Shown piece by piece: positions 16,515 through 25,522 of a stretch of 64,000 nt of DNA. The stretch spans positions 2,170,001-2,234,000 of the forward strand of contig NZ_CP060137.1 of NCBI RefSeq assembly GCF_014235785.1, read 5' to 3'. Within the stretch, counting starts at the first letter, position 1, and every line of letters starts with the position of its first letter. Source of the stretch: Bacillus sp. PAMC26568. Lineage in GTDB: Bacteria; Bacillota; Bacilli; Bacillales; Bacillaceae. The position numbers and the translations under genes were made by a program. The notes beneath the pieces were generated by a model, which was not told the origin of the DNA, did no database searches, and saw nothing but the letters and a program-made list of their open reading frames with translations.

Positions 16515-16763
16515 AATGGAGCGTAACGTTGAAAGGAATCATAGTAATCTTATTGTCCCTGTCGCAGAGAGCTGATGGTTGGTGTAAATCAGTACATACA
16601 AAAAAGATGAATTTCAATCCTGGAGTTTTAATTCCGACCTTTTGGAAGGGATTAACGGGTTGTCCCGATAAAGACTTTAGAGCCGGAGAATACCTCGTTA
16701 TTCTCAACTAGGGTGGTACCGCGATCAAAAGTCGCCCCTATATTTTATAGGGGCGGCTTTTTT
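16515..16763 (+). promoter_or_regulatory. T-box leader, phenylalanine specifier
   Basis: A tRNA-sensing transcription attenuator. Stem I starts with the GCAGAGAGCTGATGG region and GGTTGGTG. The specifier loop reads GAATTTCAATCCTGG, where UUC (16613-16615) is placed as in other T-boxes and the overlapping reading UUU also means Phe. The T-box proper AGGGTGGTACCGCG is at 16710-16723, followed by a terminator stem GTCGCCCCTATA / TATAGGGGCGGC and six T. It should turn on the downstream transporter when tRNA-Phe is uncharged. Confidence 0.88.
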
Positions 16764-16805
16764 GCGTTCACATTAATAATAGACAGAATTTATGAGAGGT
16801 GCATA

Positions 16806-18164
16806 ATGAAAGAAAGTCAGCAGTGGTCTTCAAAACTTGGATTTATTTTAGCAGCAGCGGGGTCTGCCATCGGTCTTGGAGCAATTTGGAAATTCCCGTA
16901 TATCGCAGGCGTAAGCGGCGGGGGCGCCTTCTTTTTCATATTCTTATTGTTCACGATCTTGCTTGGCTTGCCATTGCTTCTAGCAGAATTCGCAATCGGG
17001 CGAAGCACCCAAAAAGATGCAATCGAGTCATATAAAAAAATTGCACCAAAAACAAAATGGGCTTCGATCGGGTATCTAGGCATGATTACATGTTTTATCC
17101 TGCTCTCCTTTTATAGTGTAATTGGCGGCTGGATCATTTTATATTTAGTCAAAGCTATGACAGGCGGGCTGAATGGACTTAATCAGCAGCAGTATGGGGA
17201 GTTATTCGGTGCTACGATTTCAAATCCGCTGCTTAGCGTGGGAGCACACCTTGTATTTATGATCATTACCATTGCAGTTGTTGCAAAGGGTGTTCAAAAT
17301 GGAATCGAACGCACAAGCAAATTTATGATGCCGGCCTTATTTCTTTTATTCATAGTCTTGATCGTCCGTTCCCTTGCTTTAGAAGGGGCAATGGAAGGTG
17401 TACGATTTTTATTTCAGCCCGATTTTTCAAAATTAACATCAGAAGTGATTCTTGCAGCACTTGGACAATCTTTTTTCACACTAAGTGTGGGTGTTTCCGT
17501 TATGGTCACCTATAGTTCATACTTGCCAAAGGAATCAAATTTGCCTCAATCAGCGATCTCGATTGTCGGTATGAATATTTTTATCGTTGTTTTAGCAGGA
17601 TTAGCGATTTTCCCGGGTGTCTTTTCCTTTGGGCTGAAGCCTGATGCTGGTCCCGTATTATTGTTTAACGTTTTGCCGACTGTTTTTAATCAAATGGCAT
17701 TTGGTATGGTGTTCTTTACGGCCTTCTTGCTGCTATTCTTATTTGCATCATTAACCTCAGCATTTTCGATGCTCGAAATAATTGTATCTGTGATTTCAAA
17801 AGGAGATACGGCCAAACGGGTAAAGTGGTCCTGGATCATTGGAATCCTTATTTTCGCAGTTGGCGTACCATCAGCTTTGTCGTTTGGAATTTGGAGTGAA
17901 GTTAGCATTTTTGGAAAAACGATTTTTGATGCAGCAGATTATTTGGTCAGCAACATCTTAATGCCGATTGGTGCACTTCTTATTTCCATTTTTGTTCCTT
18001 TGAAAATGAAAAAAACGATGCTGTACGCAGAATTGGCTTACGGTTCTGCTTTATCTAAAGGTCTCTTCAACTGCTGGTTCTTTTTAATGAGATATGTAGC
18101 TCCAATTGCGATTTTCCTTGTCCTTTTGGATGTATTAGGTGTATGGAAGCTTTTATTTAAATAG
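16806..18164 (+). CDS. Neurotransmitter:sodium symporter (NSS) family amino-acid transporter
   Basis: A LeuT-fold Na+-coupled transporter of 452 residues with about 11-12 membrane helices. The hallmark first helix [14 protein letters not shown] lies near residue 20. I use ATG 16806 because GAGAGGTG precedes it; the open frame extends upstream only through the T-box. The Phe-specific T-box leader indicates uptake of phenylalanine or an aromatic amino acid. LysE-type exporter follows after a 70-base gap and may be separate. Confidence 0.9.
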   Translation: MKESQQWSSKLGFILAAAGSAIGLGAIWKFPYIAGVSGGGAFFFIFLLFTILLGLPLLLAEFAIGRSTQKDAIESYKKIAPKTKWASIGYLGMITCFILLSFYSVIGGWIILYLVKAMTGGLNGLNQQQYGELFGATISNPLLSVGAHLVFMIITIAVVAKGVQNGIERTSKFMMPALFLLFIVLIVRSLALEGAMEGVRFLFQPDFSKLTSEVILAALGQSFFTLSVGVSVMVTYSSYLPKESNLPQSAISIVGMNIFIVVLAGLAIFPGVFSFGLKPDAGPVLLFNVLPTVFNQMAFGMVFFTAFLLLFLFASLTSAFSMLEIIVSVISKGDTAKRVKWSWIIGILIFAVGVPSALSFGIWSEVSIFGKTIFDAADYLVSNILMPIGALLISIFVPLKMKKTMLYAELAYGSALSKGLFNCWFFLMRYVAPIAIFLVLLDVLGVWKLLFK

Positions 18165-18233
18165 ATAACATCTTTTCAGTCATCCCATCCATATGTTAAA
18201 ATTGGTAAAATTCAGATTATGGAGGGGAATGTT

Positions 18234-18857
18234 TTGGAGCAATTATCTTTGTTTGTCATTATGTCAATTTTATTAATCCTATTGCCTGGGCCCGATACAG
18301 CTATTGCGACAAAGAACACAATTGCCGGCGGCAGAGCAGGCGGAATGAAAACAGTGCTTGGCACGTTAACTGCACTTATGATTCATACATGTGCTGCAGT
18401 ATTAGGGTTATCAGCACTTATTGTGAAATCAGCCTTTCTTTTTTCTATTTTGAAGTATGCAGGAGCTTGCTATCTCATATATTTAGGTCTCAAATCATTA
18501 TGGTCATTAAAGAATAAGGACACATTTCAAGATGGTAAAGTACTAAATCATGAAGCCAAGCGTGTTAACTGTTTTAGACAAGGATTTTTAACAAATCTCC
18601 TTAACCCAAAGGTAGCTGTTTTCTTTTTAACGTTTCTGCCGCAATTTTTGGAGCCTGGATCCAATACATTCATCCAATTTATGATTATGGGATTAACGTA
18701 TACGCTTTTAACATTAATTTGGTTCATCGTTTACATCTATTTGATTCATCAATTAAATGCTTTTATGAAAAAACCTGCTGTTCAAAAGTGGATGGAAGGC
18801 ATTACTGGAACTGTGCTCATCGGATTTGGCATTAAATTAGCTTTGGAGAGAAAGTAA
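18234..18857 (+). CDS. LysE/RhtB-family amino-acid exporter
   Basis: A 207-residue inner-membrane exporter with about six helices. The N-terminal LLPGPDTAIATKNTIAGGRAGG motif is the LysE signature, and NLLNPKVAVFFLTFLPQF is the second conserved block. The start is TTG 18234, 6 bases after GGAGGGG; the ATG at 18219 sits on the ribosome site itself. The substrate is not predictable. Confidence 0.85.
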   Translation: MEQLSLFVIMSILLILLPGPDTAIATKNTIAGGRAGGMKTVLGTLTALMIHTCAAVLGLSALIVKSAFLFSILKYAGACYLIYLGLKSLWSLKNKDTFQDGKVLNHEAKRVNCFRQGFLTNLLNPKVAVFFLTFLPQFLEPGSNTFIQFMIMGLTYTLLTLIWFIVYIYLIHQLNAFMKKPAVQKWMEGITGTVLIGFGIKLALERK

Positions 18858-18886
18858 AGACATCAGAAATGGTGTCTTTATTATAT
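18855..18886 (+). terminator. Intrinsic terminator after lysE-like gene
   Basis: AAAGACA / TGTCTTT with a 10-base loop and a T-rich tail, beginning at the stop codon. Confidence 0.65.
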
Positions 18887-18915
18887 TTGCACCTGCACAT
18901 CTGAATTGCTCAATG

Positions 18916-18940
18916 AACCCAATGAAGTTGGGTTTTTTTT
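18916..18940 (+). terminator. Second intrinsic terminator
   Basis: AACCCAA / TTGGGTT, 5-base loop, eight T, ending at the left target duplication of the MITE-like element. Confidence 0.75.
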
Positions 18941-19106
18941 ATGTTAGGCTGTTTTCGCATTGATTGTTGTTTTGGTTATTAATTGTACCCGTGGATTTAC
19001 GCTGCAGGCACTTGCTTTCCGCGGGGAGGGATGGGAGCCTCCTCGGCTATGCTGAAGTGCACCCCTATTGTTGGACACACATCTAACAATAGGAGGTGTA
19101 CTTCAA

Positions 19107-19625
19107 TTGCGTAATCTTACATTAGAAGAAAAACATCAAGCCGTACAACGTTATTTGAATGGTTTAGTAAGTTATCGAGAGTTAGCTAAAGAGGTTGGAG
19201 TAGATCACTCCGTTCTCCGATACTGGGTGATGCTGTTCAAACATCATGGCGATCAAGCATTCTCCTTTCCCTATACAAACTATTCGCCAGCCTTTAAACT
19301 GAGGGTAATTCAATTTATAAATGAAACGAATTACTCGATTCGAGAGGCATCGGCCATTTTCCACATACCTGATCCTTGTATGGTCCGCAGGTGGAAGAAA
19401 AAGTGGGAGATTGGTGGTGAAGGTGCCCTTGAAATAAAGGAAAAGGGGTCATCTGCCATGTCATCTCATGATCAAAAGAAAAGGAATAAGAAAGAAAATT
19501 CCTCTGACCAATCTATAGAAGAATTGAAAAAAGAAAACGAGCTTCTTCGTATGGAGAATGCGTATTTAAAAAAGCTGCGAGCCTTAGTTCAGAAAGAATC
19601 AGTAAAACACTCAAAACGCAAGTAA
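19107..19625 (+). CDS. IS3-family OrfA (helix-turn-helix protein)
   Basis: A 172-residue DNA-binding partner of the transposase. Two HTH segments are visible: SYRELAKEVGVDHSVLRYWV and YSIREASAIFHIP. A leucine-zipper-like coiled coil follows (ELKKENELLRMENAYLKKL). The start is TTG 19107 after AGGAGGTG. The heptamer A AAA AAG at 19568-19574, in the right register, should shift some ribosomes -1 into orfB to make the OrfAB transposase. Confidence 0.9.
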   Translation: MRNLTLEEKHQAVQRYLNGLVSYRELAKEVGVDHSVLRYWVMLFKHHGDQAFSFPYTNYSPAFKLRVIQFINETNYSIREASAIFHIPDPCMVRRWKKKWEIGGEGALEIKEKGSSAMSSHDQKKRNKKENSSDQSIEELKKENELLRMENAYLKKLRALVQKESVKHSKRK

Positions 19626-19663
19626 TCTATGAACTAAGGCGCGAATTCCCTGTTAACCAACTG

Positions 19664-20464
19664 GTGAAGTTTGCTGATTTGCCGAAAAGCACCTACCATT
19701 ACCGCGTTCAATTATGGAAACAGCCGGAGCCTGACCGCAAGTGGAAAAGGAGAATTCGCTTCATTTACCGTAAGCACCAAGGACGCCTTGGGTATCGCCG
19801 TATCACAGATGTCCTTCAAGCCAAAGGGTATATGATTAACAAGAAGAAAGTCCTTCGTATTATGAAAGAGCTAGGGCTTCAATGCATCGTTCGAATGAAG
19901 AAGTACAAATCCTATAAGGGAGGAGTCGGAAAAACAGCTCCAAACATCTTAAATCGTTGTTTCAAGTCAGAGAGACCAAACCAGAAGTGGGTGACAGACA
20001 TCACGGAATTTAAATTGTTTGGTCAGAAGTTATACCTGTCCCCTATTCTGGACCTGTTTAATGGCGAGATTATCACGTATACGCTCCATACAAGGCCTGC
20101 GTTTGATTTAGTAGAAACGATGTTGATGGAAGGCTTACAACACGTGCACGAAAACGACGAACTCTTACTTCATTCTGACCAGGGTTGGCATTATAGAATG
20201 CCTCGATACCAGAAGATTTTAAAAGATAATCACATTACGCAAAGCATGTCTCGAAAAGGAAACTGTTACGACAACGCCGTTATAGAAAACTTTTTCGGGA
20301 TATTGAAATCAGAATTTCTGTACTTACAACAATTTGAGAGTATAGACCACTTCAAGAAAGAGCTTGAAGTGTATATTCACTACTACAATCATTTGAGAAT
20401 CAAATCACGATTACAACGAAAAAGTCCAGTGTCTTATCGAACTAGTTTTGAGCAAGCTGCTTAG
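19664..20464 (+). CDS. IS3-family OrfB (DDE integrase-type transposase)
   Basis: The catalytic half of the transposase: HTH_21 region near the start (HQGRLGYRRITDVL), then the rve core with first Asp in WVTDITEF, second Asp in HSDQGWHY and Glu in NAVIENFFGILKSE. The frame is open upstream past the orfA slippery site, encoding the usual VIYELRREFPV linker, so the natural product is most likely the -1 fusion OrfAB. The coordinates give the first possible free start (GTG). Confidence 0.9.
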   Translation: MKFADLPKSTYHYRVQLWKQPEPDRKWKRRIRFIYRKHQGRLGYRRITDVLQAKGYMINKKKVLRIMKELGLQCIVRMKKYKSYKGGVGKTAPNILNRCFKSERPNQKWVTDITEFKLFGQKLYLSPILDLFNGEIITYTLHTRPAFDLVETMLMEGLQHVHENDELLLHSDQGWHYRMPRYQKILKDNHITQSMSRKGNCYDNAVIENFFGILKSEFLYLQQFESIDHFKKELEVYIHYYNHLRIKSRLQRKSPVSYRTSFEQAA

Positions 20465-20708
20465 TAAAAAAGTGTCCAATTTATAGGGGGCAGTGCATGC
20501 CTGCGGGGTCTCCCATTCCCCTCTATTCCCGCAGGAGTCAAGTGCCTTCCGATCCAATCCACTAAAGGTTTTAACCATTTTTTCTAAAAGCAACAAACTT
20601 TACGAAAAGAGCCTTATGTTAAGATATTTGATTTACATAATAATGAACTCTGAAAGGAATAATAATCCATACCAAATAAAAAGCTCGAGGAAAACTGAGG
20701 GATTGAAT

Positions 20709-21264
20709 ATGTCAAAACAATCTATTGAATTGTCTAAATCTCTAGAAGAAAACATGGCAATGATTAAAGCGAAACTAGGTGACAGTTCAGATATCCGATT
20801 TAAAGATATTGTGAATCAGGGCTAACGCTTTTCTATCGTATACATAGATGGGAGTGTATACAGTGAGCAGCTTTAAGAATCGATCATCCCTTCAATCACT
20901 CAGTTTGATGTGAATTTAACAAGTTCATTGAATCTTATTGATTATATGCTTAAAAAAGCAACGATAATCAAAGAAACTCGAAAACTAAATAACCTTGATT
21001 CAGGTCATAAAAGAATTGCTGATGGGAAACACAATTGTTTTAGCAGAAGGATATAGAGATGGCATTACTGCAGTAACCAACAAATTTCCTGAACGAAGTA
21101 TTTCCAGTCCTAAGGCCCAGCGAACGCTGAAGGGACCAGACATAGGATTTAATGAATCGATTTCCGCAAATACCGCATTAATGAGAAAAATAATTAGAGA
21201 TTCTTCTTTGCGAATTGAAGATCAGACAAACATTAACTCAAATACAATGTTTAAATATAGATAA
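20709..21264 (+). pseudogene. Decayed and truncated gerA-family germinant receptor A-subunit gene
   Basis: Starts normally (ATG behind CTGAGGGA) with SIELSKSLEENMAMIKAKLG and DSSDIRFKDI, the GerAA/GerKA N-terminus. It stops at 20823, continues in another frame as FSIVYIDGSVYSEQ and ESIIPSITQF, and again as ELLMGNTIVLAEGY, GFNESISANTALMRKIIRD and LRIEDQ, all in GerA order. The homology ends after roughly 180 of about 490 residues; the membrane half and any B and C subunit genes are missing. At least two frameshifts or stops plus a 3' deletion. It sits immediately beside the MITE/IS insertion. Confidence 0.75.
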
Positions 21265-21320
21265 ATAGTTGCAATTCTATCTAGAGAAGAGTAGACTTTG
21301 TATCATCAAATCAAATAAGA

Positions 21321-21405
21321 TCGGGAGCTTGTGGAATCAGGCTGAGAGTACGGCTAACTGCCGTAGACCGAATGAACCTGTTGGATAATGCCAGCGCAGG
21401 GATGT
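21321..21405 (+). promoter_or_regulatory. TPP (thi-box) riboswitch
   Basis: Canonical thi-box: CGGGAGC, then GGCTGAGAGTACGG, then ACCGAATGAACCTG, TTGGATAATGCCAGCG and CAGGGA. It precedes a terminator and the thiM-thiD-thiE genes, giving repression by thiamine pyrophosphate. Confidence 0.95.
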
Positions 21406-21422
21406 GATTCAGGGATACCTAT

Positions 21423-21457
21423 GAGCACTTTGCCGCGGCAGAGTGCTCTTTATTTTT
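21423..21457 (+). terminator. Riboswitch expression-platform terminator
   Basis: GAGCACT / AGTGCTC with a 12-base loop and a T-rich run, 18 bases after the thi-box and just before the thiM ribosome site. Confidence 0.85.
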
Positions 21458-21471
21458 TGGGAGGGAAAAAT

Positions 21472-22290
21472 ATGATAGAACCGAAAAAGATTGGTGCGAT
21501 TTTAGAAAAACTAAGAACAGAAAAACCATTGGTGCACAATATTACAAACGTAGTGGTAACGAATTATACAGCAAATGGTTTGTTAGCTATCGGAGCCTCT
21601 CCAGTTATGGCATATGCAAAAGAAGAAGTGGCTGATATGGCCAAAATTGCAGGTGCACTCGTATTAAATATTGGCACCTTAAATGAAGAAAATGTAGCAT
21701 CCATGCTGCTTGCAGGTCATTCTGCCAATCAGCATGGCGTGCCAGTCATTTTTGATCCAGTTGGAGCGGGCGCTACAAAATACCGTACAGAAACGGCACA
21801 AAAAATAGTAAAGGAACTGGACATTGCTGCAGTTAGAGGGAATGCTGCTGAAGTGGCAAATGTCGTCGGGGAGAGCTGGGCTATAAAAGGAGTCGACTCC
21901 GGTGATGGCGAAGGTGACTTAATCGCACTTGCTGTGAAGGCTGCCAAGCAGTTAAACACAATCGCGGTCATAACAGGAAAACAAGATATTGTTTCAGATG
22001 GTGAAACAACATATATATGCAAAAATGGTCATTCTCTTTTAACAAAAGTAACGGGTGCAGGGTGTTTACTAACCTCTGTTATCGGAGCATTTTGTGCAGT
22101 TGAAAAGGACTATGTTCTTGCTTCAGCCGCAGCATTATCGGTTTACGGAAGTGCGGCGGAACTTGCAGCTGAAGGAATTGAAGGCCCCGGAAGCTTTCAA
22201 ATCGAGTTTTTAAATAAGCTTTATAACATTTCAGCAGATGATATTCAAAAACTTTCTGCCCTTGAGGAGGTCAGCCATGTCAATCTCTAA
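21472..22290 (+). CDS. thiM: Hydroxyethylthiazole kinase
   Basis: Phosphorylates the thiazole moiety (HET) in thiamine salvage. 272 residues of the ribokinase-like ThiM family: [17 protein letters not shown] near residue 20, [13 protein letters not shown] near 96, NAAEV near 124, and KVTGAGCLL near 196 with the catalytic Cys/anion hole. GGGAGGG precedes ATG 21472. It overlaps thiD by 14 bases in the riboswitch-controlled operon. Confidence 0.95.
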   Translation: MIEPKKIGAILEKLRTEKPLVHNITNVVVTNYTANGLLAIGASPVMAYAKEEVADMAKIAGALVLNIGTLNEENVASMLLAGHSANQHGVPVIFDPVGAGATKYRTETAQKIVKELDIAAVRGNAAEVANVVGESWAIKGVDSGDGEGDLIALAVKAAKQLNTIAVITGKQDIVSDGETTYICKNGHSLLTKVTGAGCLLTSVIGAFCAVEKDYVLASAAALSVYGSAAELAAEGIEGPGSFQIEFLNKLYNISADDIQKLSALEEVSHVNL

Positions 22291-23098
22291 AGCACTAACA
22301 ATTGCAGGCTCTGACAGCGGCGGCGGAGCAGGAATTCAGGCCGATTTAAAAACGTTTCAGGAATTGAATGTATTTGGAATGTCTGCTATTACAGCGGTTA
22401 CCGCTCAAAACACACTAGGTGTACATGGTGTGTTTCCATTAACAACGGACGCGGTTGTACAGCAGATTGAAGCGATTGGTTCAGACCTTGGAGCTGATGC
22501 CATTAAAACTGGAATGCTTTTTAATAGTGAAATTATTGAGGCAGTCTCTGACCAAATAAAGAGGTTCAACTGGAGCAGAGTAATTGTAGACCCCGTCATG
22601 ATAGCCAAGGGAGGTGCATCCCTTTTACAGGATGAAGCAGTCGAAGCATTGAAAAATCATTTGCTTCCTCTTGCTTTAGTCGTTACACCGAACATACCCG
22701 AAGCCGAAGTGCTGACAGGAATGAAAGTTAACAATCTCGATGACCGTCAAACAGCTGCTAAAATCCTGCATTCTTATGGGGTTAAGAATGTGGTCATTAA
22801 GGGAGGACATGCTGACAGTGAAGAGCAGTTAGTAGATTTGTTGTTTGATGGAACCGAATTTAGCTATTTTACGAGCAGACGTATTGATACAAAAAACACG
22901 CATGGCACTGGATGTACATTTGCAGCAGCGATCACAGCAGAAGTGGCAAAAGGAAAGTCAATCTTTGATGCTGTGGAAACTGCGGTGGACTTTATCCAAG
23001 AAGCGATTAAAGAGGATATCGGGTTAGGGCTGGGACACGGACCGACAAATCATTGGGCTTACCAAATGAAAAGGCGGGGACAGCAGGATGTGGAATGA
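22277..23098 (+). CDS. thiD: Hydroxymethylpyrimidine/phosphomethylpyrimidine kinase
   Basis: Phosphorylates HMP and HMP-P for thiamine synthesis. 273 residues with ThiD motifs [18 protein letters not shown] at the start, DPVMIAKGG near 110, TPNIPEAE near 136 and THGTGCTF near 209 (catalytic Cys). GAGGAGG lies inside the thiM end; the reading frames overlap by 14 bases and thiE overlaps by 11, so the three are coupled. Confidence 0.95.
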   Translation: MSISKALTIAGSDSGGGAGIQADLKTFQELNVFGMSAITAVTAQNTLGVHGVFPLTTDAVVQQIEAIGSDLGADAIKTGMLFNSEIIEAVSDQIKRFNWSRVIVDPVMIAKGGASLLQDEAVEALKNHLLPLALVVTPNIPEAEVLTGMKVNNLDDRQTAAKILHSYGVKNVVIKGGHADSEEQLVDLLFDGTEFSYFTSRRIDTKNTHGTGCTFAAAITAEVAKGKSIFDAVETAVDFIQEAIKEDIGLGLGHGPTNHWAYQMKRRGQQDVE

Positions 23099-23735
23099 AA
23101 ATGTCCGCGAGAAGCTAAAGCTTTATTTCATTATGGGGAGCATAAACTGTACGCAAGATCCTAAACAAGTCCTGCTTGAAGCTATCAAAGGCGGCATTAC
23201 AATGTTTCAGTTCAGGGAAAAAGGAACAAGTGCTTTAACCGGAAGAGAAAAAACAAATTTAGCACGAGATTTACAGGAAGTTTGCAGGAAGCATGGAATC
23301 CCATTTATCGTAAATGATGATATAGAATTAGCTGTTGCACTAAATGCAGATGGCGTTCATATTGGGCAGGATGATGCGGATGCGAAGCAGGTCAGAGAGA
23401 AAATAGGTGACAAAATTTTAGGTGTTTCTGCACATACGCTGGCTGAAGTAAAAAAAGCAATGGCTGATGGAGCGGATTATATCGGTGCGGGTCCGATTTA
23501 TCCGACTCTGACTAAATTGGATGCAGAACCTGTGAAAGGGACCGCTCTCATTGAAGAAGTAAGAAATTCAGGCATTCTAGTCCCAATCGTAGGCATCGGG
23601 GGAATTCAAGCGGACAATGCCCATGAAGTGATCGAAGCAGGAGCAGACGGGGTTTCGGTCATAACGGCAATCAGTCTTTCTGAAAATGTGTATGAAAGTG
23701 CAGCTGCTTTGAAGAAGGCAGTGAAAAACTTATAA
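23088..23735 (+). CDS. thiE: Thiamine-phosphate synthase
   Basis: Joins HMP-PP and HET-P to thiamine phosphate. 215-residue TIM barrel with QFREKG near residue 45, HIGQDD near 92, GAGPIYPTLTKLDAEPVKG near 136-155 and GIGGIQ near 175. The ATG overlaps the end of thiD. It completes a salvage set (ThiM, ThiD, ThiE); no de novo thiC or thiazole genes are in this window. Confidence 0.95.
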   Translation: MWNENVREKLKLYFIMGSINCTQDPKQVLLEAIKGGITMFQFREKGTSALTGREKTNLARDLQEVCRKHGIPFIVNDDIELAVALNADGVHIGQDDADAKQVREKIGDKILGVSAHTLAEVKKAMADGADYIGAGPIYPTLTKLDAEPVKGTALIEEVRNSGILVPIVGIGGIQADNAHEVIEAGADGVSVITAISLSENVYESAAALKKAVKNL

Positions 23736-23761
23736 TATCTATCATAATATCTTGTTAAAAA

Positions 23762-23795
23762 GAACGAGCAGATTTTTTAATCTGCTCGTTTTTAA
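23762..23795. terminator. Bidirectional intrinsic terminator
   Basis: AACGAGCAGATT / AATCTGCTCGTT with a T loop, T-run on plus and A-rich on minus; shared by thiE and the convergent phosphatase gene. Confidence 0.88.
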
Positions 23796-23797
23796 CG

Positions 23798-25444
23798 TTA
23801 TCTGGATTTTTTAACTAATTCGACCGCTTCTTTTGAAAGGTAGAAGGACTCTTTTGTCTGAATGGTAACGCCATCAAGCTCAATTTCTTTTCCATTAAGA
23901 ATGACGATATTTTTGTTTACAGGAAATTCAGCCGTTGTTTTTCCTTTTTGTGCGATAAAAACTGGATTATTTGCATCTGAACGATCATCTTTTATTTTTG
24001 CGCCTATTGCTTTAAAAGCAGTTTCGGCATTTACAAACATTTTTTCATCTAATTTTTTTAAGTCAAAGCCCATAGCAGATGCCGCTTTAAGTGCGATGTC
24101 CGTATTTTCAACTAATCCTTCTGGCTTACCGGGTCCGTATGAATACATGAAAAGATCTTCACCTGTATGTCCTCCGCTCGTAAATCCTATATTCGCACGG
24201 TTTGCAAGCAATTCAACAAGTGTTTTCCCTAAGTTTGCACTTTCATTAATGGCTTTTGTTTCGTCAGCAGAAGGGCTGTCAATTCCATAAAGTGCAGCAA
24301 CTTCCAGTTTGTTCGATTGATCAGGTTTTAACTGCTTCAAAGCACCTTCAAGCGTCATTTTTGATTTTTTTAAAGGATCAATGTAATCAGCAACCGGAAT
24401 AGACGGATAAGAAGAGGATGTGTTTTTGTTCCCTATTGATATACCGCTGTTCCCATGATCAGATAGCGCAATAATCATGGTGTTTTTATCTTTTTTGGCA
24501 TACTCAAGTGCTTCTTTTACTGCAGCATCAAAAGCAAGAGTATCACTAATCATTCCGATTGGGTCATTTGCATGTGCAGCCCAGTCAGGTTTGCTTCCTT
24601 CAACCATCAGGAAAAACCCGTCTTTATCTTTAGAAAGAGTTGAAATCCCTTTTTTAGTCATCTCAGCAAGTGTTGGTTCATTTGGATTTGTTGTGGCACG
24701 GTCCATGTCATAGGCAAGAGCAGCAGGAGCAAAAGCACCCCATAGCTTGCTTGATTTGGATTTCATCAATTCATCTCGAGTTTCAACAAGATCATAGCCT
24801 TTTTCTTCTGCAACTTCAATTAAATTTTCTCCATCTTTCCTATTGTTTTTGGCTTGTCCAGGCAACAGCGAATCTTTTCCTCCGCCTAGAACGACATCCA
24901 TTTCTTGATAAAGCTGCTGTTCGGCGATATTGTCATACTCACTGCGGTGGGAAACATGAGATGAAAAAGCAGCCGGTGTTGCATGCTGGATTTCAGAAGT
25001 CGAGATAATGCCAGTTGCTTTTCCGATTGATTTTGCACCTTCCAGTACGTTAGCCACTGGTTTATAAGCATTTTTCGCAAGTGAGGGGTCTACTCCAGGG
25101 CTATTTACTGTTTCAGGAAGAACCCCGACTAATTTGTCATTTGATTTGTTGCCGGTTGCCATGGCTGTACCGGCAGGAGCTGAATCTGTAATGGCTGATT
25201 CTGCCGAATAGGTTCTGACACCGCCGCTTAAAATCTCATCCATTGCAAGCGGTTCGCCCTTATACCATCTGGCAAGTGTTGTTGTGCTTGAACTGACGCC
25301 ATCCATGACAAGAACAATGACGTTTTTAGCCTGTGCCTGATCTTTTTTTGCTTCAACCTTGCCAATATTAGCTGTAAAACCAAGTGAACCAACTGCCAGG
25401 GTTCCAGCTAAAGTAACACCAATCATCTTCTTATTGAATCCCAT
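23798..25444 (-). CDS. Secreted alkaline phosphatase with extra C-terminal domain
   Basis: Phosphate-scavenging zinc/magnesium phosphatase of the PhoA/PhoB family, exported by a Sec signal peptide (first ~31 residues, ending KVEA). Metal and nucleophile motifs are present: VLVMDGVSS near 46, nucleophile Ser in TDSAPAGTAMATG near 91, DWAAHANDP near 280, DHGNSG near 325 and SGGHTGED near 415. At 548 residues it is about 90 longer than B. subtilis PhoA/PhoB. The last ~90 residues (FPVNKNIVILNGKEIEL...) look like a copper-amine-oxidase-N/stalk-type domain. ATG 25444 follows GGGAGGG. PhoP boxes lie upstream. Confidence 0.9.
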   Translation of the reverse strand: MGFNKKMIGVTLAGTLAVGSLGFTANIGKVEAKKDQAQAKNVIVLVMDGVSSSTTTLARWYKGEPLAMDEILSGGVRTYSAESAITDSAPAGTAMATGNKSNDKLVGVLPETVNSPGVDPSLAKNAYKPVANVLEGAKSIGKATGIISTSEIQHATPAAFSSHVSHRSEYDNIAEQQLYQEMDVVLGGGKDSLLPGQAKNNRKDGENLIEVAEEKGYDLVETRDELMKSKSSKLWGAFAPAALAYDMDRATTNPNEPTLAEMTKKGISTLSKDKDGFFLMVEGSKPDWAAHANDPIGMISDTLAFDAAVKEALEYAKKDKNTMIIALSDHGNSGISIGNKNTSSSYPSIPVADYIDPLKKSKMTLEGALKQLKPDQSNKLEVAALYGIDSPSADETKAINESANLGKTLVELLANRANIGFTSGGHTGEDLFMYSYGPGKPEGLVENTDIALKAASAMGFDLKKLDEKMFVNAETAFKAIGAKIKDDRSDANNPVFIAQKGKTTAEFPVNKNIVILNGKEIELDGVTIQTKESFYLSKEAVELVKKSR

Positions 25445-25494
25445 TTTAATTCCCTCCCGATCTTGTACTAACAATCTTAAGGTTAATCATTAAT

Positions 25495-25522
25495 TATAAA
25501 ACTAGTATGTAAATAATGTTAA
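25495..25522 (-). promoter_or_regulatory. PhoP box array upstream of the phosphatase
   Basis: Read on the minus strand: TTAACA, 5 bases, TACATA, 5 bases, TTTATA. Three hexamers near TT(A/T)ACA at 11-bp pitch, about 50 bases before the start codon, is the PhoP dimer layout of B. subtilis Pho genes. Confidence 0.75.

Larger units (their letters stand above)
19053..20497 (+). mobile_element. IS3-family insertion sequence (IS150-like), complete
   Basis: 1445 bp. Left end TGAAGTGCACCCC...TTGGACAC and right end, in reverse complement, TGCACTGCCCCC...TTGGACAC match imperfectly over 26 bp. A 3-bp duplication TGC flanks it (19050-19052, 20498-20500). It holds orfA and orfB in the -1 relationship with an A6G slippery site. 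All catalytic residues are intact, so it may be active. Confidence 0.93.
18946..20614. mobile_element. MITE-like palindromic element, split by an IS
   Basis: Ends AGGCTGTTTTCG and CGTAAAG-like/CGAAAAGAGCCT form 12-bp terminal inverted repeats. Flanks are a perfect 6-bp duplication TATGTT (18940-18945 and 20615-20620). Removing the IS and its 3-bp duplication leaves about 221 bp that align, in reverse complement, with the intact element at 36072-36285. The interior is a long imperfect palindrome with no gene. Confidence 0.85.

Noticed and set aside
16529..16711. 60-codon frame upstream of the NSS transporter
   Set aside because: It covers the T-box stems and specifier loop; no ribosome site.
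20493..20708. In-frame N-terminal extension of the gerA remnant
   Set aside because: This part is the right half of the MITE-like element; the real start with ribosome site is at 20709.
23862..25008. Long plus-strand frames opposite the alkaline phosphatase
   Set aside because: Low-complexity hydrophobic translations, no ribosome sites, and the minus-strand gene has intact catalytic motifs and signal peptide.
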